Made by a program: the position numbers and the translations under genes
Notes under the pieces: model-generated
Told to the model about the DNA's origin: nothing
What the model saw: only the letters and a program-made list of their open reading frames with translations
The model's database searches: none
Assembly: GCF_900240945.1 (NCBI RefSeq)
Contig: NZ_OESG01000012.1
Span: 310,001 to 374,000 of the forward strand
DNA: 64,000 nucleotides
DNA from: Mycobacterium sp. 3519A
GTDB taxonomy: Bacteria > Actinomycetota > Actinomycetes > Mycobacteriales > Mycobacteriaceae
Direction of reading: 5' to 3'
Part shown: one piece after another, positions 55,794 to 63,093 of the stretch
Layout of the letters: each line of letters opens with the position of its first letter
How positions within the stretch are numbered: position 1 is the stretch's first letter

Positions 55794-55850
55794 ATGAACC
55801 AAGTGACCATGTGGGTGCTCCCACTCGTGTTCACGGTCGAGCAGCGATAG
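55794..55850 (+). CDS. 18-residue leader peptide ORF
   Basis: The ORF encodes MNQVTMWVLPLVFTVEQR. A near-perfect Shine-Dalgarno, AGGAGG (55780-55785), lies 8 bases upstream, far stronger than that of the hydrolase gene it precedes. Part of its coding sequence (55811-55824) can pair as GTGGG-tgct-CCCAC. It ends 52 bases before the hydrolase ATG, just ahead of a nested hairpin. This is the layout of a translational attenuator leader. The peptide is not one I can name. Confidence 0.6.
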   Translation: MNQVTMWVLPLVFTVEQR

Positions 55851-55855
55851 CCGTA

Positions 55856-55902
55856 GGTGTCGCCGGGAGCGCCTGAAGAAGGCAATCCCGAAAGGCAACA
55901 CC
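55856..55902 (+). promoter_or_regulatory. Nested hairpin between leader ORF and hydrolase start
   Basis: The outer stem pairs 55856-55864 (GGTGTCGCC) with 55894-55902 (GGCAACACC), one mismatch, ending at the base before the ATG. The inner stems are GGGA (55865-55868) with TCCC (55886-55889), and GCC (55871-55873) with GGC (55881-55883). The weak Shine-Dalgarno AAAGG (55891-55895) falls at the base of the outer stem, so folding would hide it. Confidence 0.6.
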
Positions 55903-56649
55903 ATGCATTTCACTTCCCGGACATCGTCGAACGGTGTCGTCGAACGAACCTTCACCCTCGGTGAGATCACCGGCGTGCTCTGGTCACCCGGATCTGCAAC
56001 CGCGGGGCTACCCCTGCTGCTGACCGGACACTCCGGCGGCATGCACAAGAAGGCGCCGGGGCTTGTCGCCCATGCGCTCCACAACGCGGCTGCCAACGGG
56101 TTCACCGTCGCCGCGATCGACGCGCCCGGTCACGGCGAACGGCCACGTAGCCCCGAGGATCAGCGCTGGGCCGAGGCCATCCATCGGGCCCGCGCTGCCG
56201 GCGAGCCGATCGCACCGATCGTCGCCGAATACAGCGCGACGTTGATGCAGCGCGCCGTGCCGGAATGGCAGGCCACCTTGGACGCTCTGCAAGCGCTGCC
56301 CGAGATCGGTGCCGAGGCGCCCGTCGGCTACGGCGGGGTGGCCCTTGGCGCGACCACCGGCCTCAAGCTGACGACCATCGATCGCAGGATCGGCGCCGTC
56401 AGCTTCGGCGCGGTCGTTGTGACGCCTGCTCTGATCGAACTGGCGCGAAGCATCACCGTGCCGGTCGAGTACCGGATGCCGTGGGATGACGAGAATTTCA
56501 GCCGGGAGTCCGGTCTGGCATTGTTCGACGCCTTCGGCTCGCAGGAGAAGACACTGCGCGCCCACTCGGGTGGCCGCTACCAGACGCCCGAATACGAGCG
56601 CGACTGCACGGGCCGGTTCTTCGCCCACCACCTCGGGTCGAGGAGTTGA
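55903..56649 (+). CDS. Alpha/beta hydrolase-like protein with altered nucleophile elbow
   Basis: A 248-residue protein of the alpha/beta hydrolase fold: LPLLLTGHSGGMHKKAPG (oxyanion loop), VAAIDAPGHGERP, and the expected elbow in VGYGGVALGATTGLKL. Related enzymes have GLSMG there; here it is GVALG, so the nucleophile Ser appears to be Ala. A possible acid is in MPWDDENFS and His in LRAHSGGRYQ. It may be inactive as a hydrolase, use a different nucleophile, or act by binding. It stands behind an 18-codon leader ORF and a hairpin, suggesting inducible translation. Confidence 0.82.
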   Translation: MHFTSRTSSNGVVERTFTLGEITGVLWSPGSATAGLPLLLTGHSGGMHKKAPGLVAHALHNAAANGFTVAAIDAPGHGERPRSPEDQRWAEAIHRARAAGEPIAPIVAEYSATLMQRAVPEWQATLDALQALPEIGAEAPVGYGGVALGATTGLKLTTIDRRIGAVSFGAVVVTPALIELARSITVPVEYRMPWDDENFSRESGLALFDAFGSQEKTLRAHSGGRYQTPEYERDCTGRFFAHHLGSRS

Positions 56650-56689
56650 AGCCGGTTTGAGCACGCCTTGGACGGGGCAGGCTGATGCC

Positions 56690-56998
56690 ATGGGAAAGTT
56701 CGTTCGTCGCGCGACGCTCGTCACGTCCGCTGTTGCGCCGATCGCCGCCCTGTCGTTGGTCATCCCGGCAGCGGGTTCGGCGCAACCGCTCGATTGCCAG
56801 AACGGCCAGTGGTGGGATCCGGTCGCCAACGTCTGTCAACCGCCGCCACCGGCCCCGCTCGGCTGCCAGAACGGGGATTGGTGGGACCCGGTCGGCAACG
56901 TGTGCAGGCCGCCGTTGGTGCCGTTCCCGCCGAACTGCGGGGACGGACAGTACTGGAATCCGGTTTCCAACGCTTGCCGGCCACTCGGCCAGGTGTAG
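56690..56998 (+). CDS. Exported protein with three Cys/Trp tandem repeats
   Basis: A 102-residue protein from the ATG at 56690. The signal peptide is ATLVTSAVAPIAALSLVIPA with cleavage near GSAQP. Three repeats follow: CQNGQWWDPVANVCQ, CQNGDWWDPVGNVCR and CGDGQYWNPVSNACR, separated by Pro-rich linkers. Each repeat holds two Cys 13 residues apart, so three intra-repeat disulfides are likely. The consensus is C-x-x-G-x-(W/Y)-W-(D/N)-P-V-x-N-x-C. It resembles a small carbohydrate- or chitin-binding module in layout, but I cannot name a family. Confidence 0.8.
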   Translation: MGKFVRRATLVTSAVAPIAALSLVIPAAGSAQPLDCQNGQWWDPVANVCQPPPPAPLGCQNGDWWDPVGNVCRPPLVPFPPNCGDGQYWNPVSNACRPLGQV

Positions 56999-57017
56999 CG
57001 GTCGGATTGCGACCGAT

Positions 57018-57704
57018 CTAACCGGATGCCGCTTCAATGATCAGCGAGGTGAGTTCGCGCGGCACCGACAGGAACGGTGAGTGGCCGGACGGCAACCGGC
57101 GGACCGCCGTGGCCCGTTGCGCGAAGACGTCCTGACCGTCCCCGAACGCGACATCGTTGTCGCACACGATGTACGTGGACGGCACGGTGCGCCATGCGGC
57201 GCCGGTCAGCGGTTGGGTGACCGCCTTGAAGCTGAACGGCAGGAGTCGGGCCGCCGTCCGGTCGGCTTCGTCGGCGTTGATGTCGTTGAAGAACAGGTGC
57301 TGGGGATTGTCGACCGTCATGACATCACCGTCGATGAGCCACCAGGGGAGTGGCCGGCCACCGGCGACCTCCAAAAGGGACTCACCGGTGTCGAGTTGAA
57401 AGGCGCACACGTAGACCAGTCGCGCGACATTGGCCAGCCCGGCGGCGCCCTCGGAGACCACCGCACCGCCATACGAGTGCCCGACGACGACCACCGGTCC
57501 GTCGATGTCACCGATGGCGCGGCGCACGACGGCGGCGTCGTCGTAGAGCGCGAAGCGCGACGCACCATCGGCCGCCGTCGTCGGGAGGTCGACGGTTCGC
57601 ACGTCCCACCCCGATGTCGTCAGAATCGTGATCACGTTCGCCCATGTCCACGATTGCATCCAGGCGCCGTGGACAAGCAGGATCGACGGGCGTGAATTCC
57701 CCAC
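57018..57704 (-). CDS. Alpha/beta hydrolase (esterase-like)
   Basis: A 228-residue alpha/beta hydrolase. The oxyanion loop is SILLVHGAWMQSWTW, the nucleophile elbow VVVVGHSYGGAVVSEGA (Ser in GHSYGG), and the His lies in VRRLPSGHSPFLSVP near the end. The acid is probably in TYIVCDNDVAFGDGQ. The HGAW/GHSYGG pattern is that of the salicylate-esterase-like/EstC group. It is cytoplasmic with no signal peptide. The substrate is unknown. Confidence 0.87.
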   Translation of the reverse strand: MGNSRPSILLVHGAWMQSWTWANVITILTTSGWDVRTVDLPTTAADGASRFALYDDAAVVRRAIGDIDGPVVVVGHSYGGAVVSEGAAGLANVARLVYVCAFQLDTGESLLEVAGGRPLPWWLIDGDVMTVDNPQHLFFNDINADEADRTAARLLPFSFKAVTQPLTGAAWRTVPSTYIVCDNDVAFGDGQDVFAQRATAVRRLPSGHSPFLSVPRELTSLIIEAASG

Positions 57705-57816
57705 GCGGGCGACTCCGTTCAGGGCCGAGGCGAATGTGGATCAGCGCGCTCTATGCCGTGACCACGTTGATGATCATCGTAAGAAGGAAAGCTGGCTGAT
57801 AGCTGGAGAGGCTTCG

Positions 57817-58383
57817 TTACCGAGCCGTCCATGGTTCGCGGGCGAACACTTCTTCGACCGTCGGGCGGAAGAAGTCAAGCGGCCGGTGCTCGAAGTCGAC
57901 GTCGAAGCAGTTCTGGTCGTACTTCTCGCAGAACTCCACGGCATCGTCGAACCACGGATGCCCGCGAAACTTCTCCCTGGCGTCGCGGACACCACCCATG
58001 TGCGGCGCGTAGTAGTACTGCTGAAATTCAGGGTGCACCTTGACAATCCAGGCCATCCGTTCGGACACGTACGGCGCGATCACCGCCGAGGCGAACGCTC
58101 CGTGGGCGTGCGGGGCGTACGTGTCTCCGATGTCGTGCAGCAGCGCAGCGACGACGTACTCGACGGGGCGGCCGTCGTCGAAAGCCCGGGTCGCCGACTG
58201 TAGGGAATGGTCCAACCGGCTGACCGGGTATGCCTGCTCACCATCTGCGAGGGCTTCGACCAGTGCGATGACGCGGGGGACCAGTTCGGCGTTGTTCGCC
58301 GCTTCCGCGCGAGCGATGAGCGCATAGTCTTCGGCGGTGCCCTCGACCATGGTGCGGTACGTCGCTCGTGTTGGGGTGCTCAT
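57817..58383 (-). CDS. HD-domain protein, possibly a PhnZ/MIOX-like oxygenase
   Basis: A 188-residue HD-domain protein. Metal ligands are visible in SRLDHSLQSATRAFDDG (His), VVAALLHDIGDTYAPHAHGAF (His-Asp and two further His) and IVKVHPEFQQYYY (His). The HD core plus the HP/YYY segment resembles the mixed-valent di-iron oxygenases (PhnZ and MIOX group) more than nucleotide phosphohydrolases. The C-terminus has FFRPTVEEVFAREPW. If it is an oxygenase it would cleave a C-C or C-P bond. No phosphonate genes are adjacent, so this is tentative. Confidence 0.8.
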   Translation of the reverse strand: MSTPTRATYRTMVEGTAEDYALIARAEAANNAELVPRVIALVEALADGEQAYPVSRLDHSLQSATRAFDDGRPVEYVVAALLHDIGDTYAPHAHGAFASAVIAPYVSERMAWIVKVHPEFQQYYYAPHMGGVRDAREKFRGHPWFDDAVEFCEKYDQNCFDVDFEHRPLDFFRPTVEEVFAREPWTAR

Positions 58384-58459
58384 CGCCCACTCCTCTCGAC
58401 ACAGTCCCGAACCAACCTAGCCGCCGCGTGTTTCGGCGACGTATCGCGCGCCTGTCACG

Positions 58460-59200
58460 TCAGCGGTCGACCGCGACCCGGATGACCGGGAGCGGGAGCG
58501 CGGCGGCGCGAATGGGGTCGAGCATCGAATCCGTTATCCCAGCAGTGAACTCCTCGAATCCGAACACCTTGAACAGAGCTTCGCGTCCAAACTTGGAGCT
58601 GTCGGCGACGAAGAACGCCTCGCTTGCGATCGACCGCATCTTGCGCTTCAACTCGATCTCATAGCTGGACGCGGAGTAGATGCCGTCGTCCATGATGGTG
58701 CCTGCACCGAAGATGGCCACGTTGACGCGCAGGTTCTCGACCTGCTGCACAGATGTGGGCCCCCACATACCGAACCCAGACGGCAGTAGTTCGCCGCCGA
58801 CGAACACCAGGTTGATCGACGGCTTGGATGCGATCTCCAGGCCGACGCGAAGATCGTGGGTGACCACTGTCAGCCGGGAATGGTGCAGATGTCGGGCCAC
58901 CTCGAGGGTGGTTTCGCCGGTGTCCAGCAGGATCGTCTGACCTTCGTGCACGCGTTCGGCCATCGCCGCACCGATGGCCGCCTTCTCCGCGTGGTGCCGA
59001 CTGCTTTGACCGGGTGCCGCCGGTCCACGGTCGATGGGCACGGCGCCGCCGTGGGTGCGCTCGATGACGCCATCCGCGGCGAGCTTGTCGAGGTCGCGCC
59101 GGATGGTCGAGGCATCGACGTCGAATGCCTGGGCCAGCGCATTGACGCTCTGAAACCCCTGCTCCCGCAGGCGATTGACAATATCCGCGCGACGTGACAT
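58460..59200 (-). CDS. DeoR/GlpR family transcriptional regulator
   Basis: A 246-residue repressor from the ATG at 59200. The N-terminal HTH is SRRADIVNRLREQGFQSVNALAQAFDVDASTIRRDLDKLAADGVIERTHGGA, typical of DeoR. The C-terminal sugar-phosphate sensor domain (DeoRC) has LLDTGETTLEVARHL and INLVFVGGELLPSG. It is divergent from a sugar ABC transporter operon and probably represses it until a phosphorylated sugar is present. Paired near-palindromes in the spacer are candidate operators. Confidence 0.92.
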   Translation of the reverse strand: MSRRADIVNRLREQGFQSVNALAQAFDVDASTIRRDLDKLAADGVIERTHGGAVPIDRGPAAPGQSSRHHAEKAAIGAAMAERVHEGQTILLDTGETTLEVARHLHHSRLTVVTHDLRVGLEIASKPSINLVFVGGELLPSGFGMWGPTSVQQVENLRVNVAIFGAGTIMDDGIYSASSYEIELKRKMRSIASEAFFVADSSKFGREALFKVFGFEEFTAGITDSMLDPIRAAALPLPVIRVAVDR

Positions 59201-59264
59201 TCCGAACAGCCTTCTCTCGACTAAGCGACCTCGGCGTGAGTCGCAACGCTGTGTTAGCCACATG

Positions 59265-59310
59265 ATGCACGATTTCGCGCATTTGCCACACCCTAATGCA
59301 CGATTTCGTG
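59265..59310. promoter_or_regulatory. Two DeoR operators in divergent spacer
   Basis: ATGCACGATTTCGCGCAT (59265-59282) is a near-palindrome with arms ATGCACG/CGCGCAT around ATTT. Its first 13 bases recur at 59296-59310 (ATGCACGATTTCGTG), 31 bases downstream, three helical turns. They flank the likely start of deoR transcription and lie just upstream of the transporter promoter, suited to looping repression. Confidence 0.7.
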
Positions 59311-59321
59311 CCACCTGATGC

Positions 59322-59350
59322 TTGACTGTGCGCAGGGTCACGTCTACTGT
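59322..59350 (+). promoter_or_regulatory. Promoter of sugar ABC operon
   Basis: -35 TTGACT (59322-59327) and -10 TACTGT (59345-59350), spacer 17, just downstream of the second DeoR operator. A 5' leader of about 50 bases follows before the start at 59407. Confidence 0.6.
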
Positions 59351-59406
59351 CACGCAGGTCGGGCTGCGGTCGGCCCGAAATCCGGGAGTTCACAAGGGAG
59401 TGACGT

Positions 59407-60456
59407 ATGCAGCAAAGGCGGGCAGCCCTTCTGGGCGCCGTGGGCTTGACCATGACCCTGATCGCCGCCTGTGGCTCAGTCGGCGGGGGAGCCGCAGGCA
59501 ACAGCAGTGCCCCAGCGGGCGGCGGCACGCAGGACCCGAAGGACATGACGATGGTCAACGTCGTCAAGGTCAAGGGCATCGCGTGGTTCGACCGGATGGC
59601 CGTCGGCGATCAGAACTTTGCGAAACGCACCGGTGTCGACACCCGGCAGGAGGGCGCGGACGACACGAGTCCGGAGAAGCAGATCCAGATCATCCAGGAC
59701 TTGATCCCGCAGCATCCCACCGCCATCACCGTCGTGCCCAATTCGCCGGAGGCGTTGCAGAACGTCCTCGGCCAGGCCCGCGCGCAGGGCATCAAGGTGG
59801 TGACGCACGAGGCCACCGGAATCCAGAACGCCGACATCGACATCGAGGCCTTCGACAACGCGGCCTACGGCAAGCAGATCATGCAGAACCTCGCACAGTG
59901 CATGGGCCAGCAGGGCAAGTACGTCCAGTTCGTCGGCGGCTTGACCGCAAAGACCCACATGCAGTGGGTCGGCGCAGCGCATGACCTGCAAACCAGCCAG
60001 TACCCGAACATGACACGCGTCGAAGACCCGATCGAGAGCACCGACAACGAGCAGGCGGCCTATGAGAAGGCCAAGGAAGTGCTTGCCAAGTACCCCGACA
60101 TCAAGGGCTTCCAGGGTTCGGCTGGCAACGACGTGCCCGGAATCGCGCGTGCCGTTCAGGAAGCGGGTCTGCAGAACAAGATCTGCGTGATGGGCACCTC
60201 GATCCCGTCCGCGGCGTCGAAGTACCTCGCCGACGGATCGATCGACAAGATCTTCTTCTGGGACCCCGCGCTGGCCGGTGAGGCACAACTTCAGATCGCC
60301 ATGATGCTCGCCCAGGGCAAGAAGATCGAGGCAGGTACCAACCTCAACATCCCCGGGTACGAGTCGCTGACCAAACTCGACGGCTACGACAACGTCTACG
60401 TCGGCAACGCCGCACTCGAGGCCGACGCAAAGACCATGTCCCAGTACAACTTCTGA
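59407..60456 (+). CDS. Sugar ABC transporter substrate-binding lipoprotein (RhaS/LsrB-like)
   Basis: A 349-residue protein. The signal peptide ends in the lipobox TLIAACGSVG, so it is membrane-anchored. The mature part is a two-lobe type I binding fold: VKVKGIAWFDRMAVGDQNFAKRTG, ITVVPNSPEALQNVLGQARAQGIKVVTHE and ADGSIDKIFFWDPALAGEAQ. It resembles rhamnose/AI-2-type binding proteins (RhaS, LsrB). It captures the sugar for the ATPase and permeases that follow. Controlled by the DeoR neighbour. Confidence 0.92.
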   Translation: MQQRRAALLGAVGLTMTLIAACGSVGGGAAGNSSAPAGGGTQDPKDMTMVNVVKVKGIAWFDRMAVGDQNFAKRTGVDTRQEGADDTSPEKQIQIIQDLIPQHPTAITVVPNSPEALQNVLGQARAQGIKVVTHEATGIQNADIDIEAFDNAAYGKQIMQNLAQCMGQQGKYVQFVGGLTAKTHMQWVGAAHDLQTSQYPNMTRVEDPIESTDNEQAAYEKAKEVLAKYPDIKGFQGSAGNDVPGIARAVQEAGLQNKICVMGTSIPSAASKYLADGSIDKIFFWDPALAGEAQLQIAMMLAQGKKIEAGTNLNIPGYESLTKLDGYDNVYVGNAALEADAKTMSQYNF

Positions 60457-60523
60457 CGATCAGCACCGTAGCTGAAGGCGCGGCCGCGGCGATCCTGCGC
60501 GGCCGTGCCGGAAAGTGTCACCA

Positions 60524-62038
60524 ATGACAGCACCAAGCGCCACCGACACGGCCAAGCCGGTGCTCCAGGTACGTGACATCGTCAAGACATACGGCGGCGT
60601 CACGGCCCTTGACGGCGTCTCCTTCGACCTCTATCCCGGCGAAGTGCACTGCCTGGCAGGCGAAAACGGCTGCGGCAAGTCCACGCTGATCAAAATCATC
60701 TCCGGCGCGGAACGACCGGACGCCGGCGAGATCGTCATCGACGACGTCGCACACCGCTTCATGAACGCGACCGCCGCGATCACCAGCGGTATTCAGGTGA
60801 TCTACCAGGATTTCTCGTTGTTCGGGAATCTGACCGTCGCCGAGAACATCGCGCTCACCAGCGCGGTGGCCGAACGTCGTCGGCTCTACTCGCCGTCGGA
60901 TGCGAAGCAGACGGCCAAGCGCATCGTCGACGAACTGCGGTTGAACCTCGACCTCGACGCCGACGTCGCGGCGCTGACTGTCGCCGATCGCCAACTCACC
61001 GCGATCTGCCGCGCCGTCGTACACGAGGCCCGCGTCATCATCATGGACGAGCCCACCACCGCGCTCACGCACAGCGAAGTCGACCGCCTCTTCGCCCTCG
61101 TCGACACGCTTCGCTCACGCGGGGTCGGCCTGGTCTTCGTCTCCCACAAGCTCGACGAAGTCCTGCGCGTGGCACAGCGCGTCACGATCCTGCGCTCCGG
61201 CAGGCAGGTGGTCACCGGTCCGACCAGTGAGTTCACCCGGCAGTCGATCAGCGAGTGGATGACCGGACGCGAACTCAGCGAAGAACGCGTCGTCAGTGCG
61301 CTGCCCGCCACCGCGCCGGTGGTCCTCGACGTCGAGGGACTGAACCGCCCCGGTGCCTTCACCGACGTGAGCTTCACCGTCCGTGCGGGTGAGATCCTCG
61401 GTGTGACAGGGCTTCTCGGCTCTGGCCGGACCGAGATCGCCGAAGCGCTGTTCGGGGTGCGTCCCGCGTCGAGCGGCATAGTGAAACTCGACGGAAAGCC
61501 GGTCACCCTACGCTCGATCCAGGACGCCATCGCCGCAGGCATCGGCTACGTCCCCGAGGACCGGCTGACGCAGGGCCTGTTCATGGACCGCGCCATCGGC
61601 GACAACATCATCGCGGGATCGCTCGACCGGTACCGGACGCGTTGGCGCACACTGGACAACGCGAAAACCCGCGCGACCATCCGCGAACTGTTCGACCGGC
61701 TGCGCATCAAGGCGCCGCGCGTCGCAGCCCCGGTGCGTTCGCTGTCCGGCGGGAACGCCCAACGGGTGGTGCTGGCCAAATGGCTGGCCATCAAACCTCG
61801 TGTGCTGATCCTCAACGGGCCCACCGTCGGCGTCGACGTCGGCTCCAAGGCGGACATCCTCGAGATTCTGCGCAGTGAGGCTGCCGAGGGCCGCGCCATC
61901 ATCGTCATCTCCGACGACGTCCCCGAACTCGTCGCCGCGTGCCACCGGGTCGTCGTGGTCCGGCAGGGCCGGATCACCCACACCCTGGAAGACGACGACG
62001 TCAACTCTGACCTCATCCTGGAGAGGATCGCGGCGTGA
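60524..62038 (+). CDS. Sugar ABC transporter ATP-binding protein (two NBDs, RbsA/MglA type)
   Basis: A 504-residue protein from the ATG at 60524 (a GTG at 60515 would add three residues). The first NBD has Walker A LAGENGCGKSTLIKII and Walker B ARVIIMDEPTTALTHSEV. The second has GVTGLLGSGRTEIAEALFG, signature LSGGNAQRVVLAKWLAI and LILNGPTVGVDVGSKADI. The second Walker A lacks the GKS/T pattern (GSGRTE), as is usual in this family, so only the first site is fully catalytic. It overlaps the first permease gene by 4 bases. Confidence 0.93.
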   Translation: MTAPSATDTAKPVLQVRDIVKTYGGVTALDGVSFDLYPGEVHCLAGENGCGKSTLIKIISGAERPDAGEIVIDDVAHRFMNATAAITSGIQVIYQDFSLFGNLTVAENIALTSAVAERRRLYSPSDAKQTAKRIVDELRLNLDLDADVAALTVADRQLTAICRAVVHEARVIIMDEPTTALTHSEVDRLFALVDTLRSRGVGLVFVSHKLDEVLRVAQRVTILRSGRQVVTGPTSEFTRQSISEWMTGRELSEERVVSALPATAPVVLDVEGLNRPGAFTDVSFTVRAGEILGVTGLLGSGRTEIAEALFGVRPASSGIVKLDGKPVTLRSIQDAIAAGIGYVPEDRLTQGLFMDRAIGDNIIAGSLDRYRTRWRTLDNAKTRATIRELFDRLRIKAPRVAAPVRSLSGGNAQRVVLAKWLAIKPRVLILNGPTVGVDVGSKADILEILRSEAAEGRAIIVISDDVPELVAACHRVVVVRQGRITHTLEDDDVNSDLILERIAA

Positions 62039-63093
62039 CCGAGACACGGCCGCAACGCTTCTCGATATCCGATCTTCGGGGACGCAACAACGAAGGCATC
62101 CTTGCGCTGATTCTGCTCGGGCTGATCATCGTGATGTCGATGCTCAATCCGGTGTTCTTCTCGGTGTCGACGCTGTTCGCGATCGTGCGTAGCTCGATCG
62201 TGCCCCTGATCTTTGCGCTCGGCGTGCTGCTGGTCATCATCAGTGGCGGAATCGACGTATCCTTCGCCGCGATAGCGATATTCGCCGCGTACACGACCGT
62301 GATTGCGTTCGGGTCCGGCGCCTTCGGCACAGGTCTGGTCGGCGCTGTCCTGCTCGCCCTGGCGATCGGTGCCGCGCTCGGCCTGATCAACGGCGTCGTG
62401 ATAGCGCGCTTCCGATTGCCGACGCTGATCGTCACGCTGGGCACCCAGGGCATCTTCAAGGGCGCCCTGCTGACCTTCGTCGGTTCGCGCTACATCGCGG
62501 ACCTGCCGCCCGCCATCGCCAGCCTGTCGACCACCAACCTGCTGTCGGTGGCGACCGAGAGCGGCCGCGCCTACCTGCACGTGATGGTGATCCCAGCGGT
62601 GCTGCTGTGCTGTGTGGTCGCGTTCATGTTGCGGCGCACCATGTTCGGGCGCTCCATCTATGCGATCGGCGGCGATGTCGAGGCGGCGCGACGCGCCGGG
62701 TTCCGGGTGGTCAGGACCCAGATCCTGCTTTACGTGCTGGTCGGGATGACGGCAGCGCTTGGCGGACTGATCTACATCATCATGGGTCGCAGCGCCAGCC
62801 CGCAGGATCTGGTCGGCACCGAGCTCGACATCATCGCCGCTGTGGTGCTGGGCGGTGCGTCGATTTTCGGCGGCCGCGGATCGGTTGTCGGCACCATCCT
62901 GGGTGTGTTGCTGGTGCAGGTGATCGGCAACAGCTTGATCCTGGCCGGCGTTCCCAGTGCGTGGCAGCGCGCCGCCGTCGGCACGCTGCTCATCATCGGC
63001 GTCGGTGTGCAGGCCGTATCGGCCAAGCGCCGCCGTAAACGCCAGCCGAGCGCGGAGGGGCCGGATCTGACGCAGGAGGCGATGACCGTATGA
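62035..63093 (+). CDS. Sugar ABC transporter permease (RbsC type, first)
   Basis: A 352-residue membrane protein with about eight to ten helices. The signature is VLLVIISGGIDVSFAAIAIFAAY and, near the end, VVLGGASIFGGRGSVVGTILGVLLVQVIGN, which is the BPD_transp_2 motif. GTG at 62035 overlaps the ATPase stop. The C-terminus is basic (AKRRRKRQP). Together with the next permease it forms a heterodimer. Confidence 0.92.
   Translation: MTETRPQRFSISDLRGRNNEGILALILLGLIIVMSMLNPVFFSVSTLFAIVRSSIVPLIFALGVLLVIISGGIDVSFAAIAIFAAYTTVIAFGSGAFGTGLVGAVLLALAIGAALGLINGVVIARFRLPTLIVTLGTQGIFKGALLTFVGSRYIADLPPAIASLSTTNLLSVATESGRAYLHVMVIPAVLLCCVVAFMLRRTMFGRSIYAIGGDVEAARRAGFRVVRTQILLYVLVGMTAALGGLIYIIMGRSASPQDLVGTELDIIAAVVLGGASIFGGRGSVVGTILGVLLVQVIGNSLILAGVPSAWQRAAVGTLLIIGVGVQAVSAKRRRKRQPSAEGPDLTQEAMTV

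Noticed and set aside
57705..57816. Intergenic segment checked for a tRNA or small RNA
   Set aside because: No cloverleaf, CCA end or strong hairpin with T-run could be seen.
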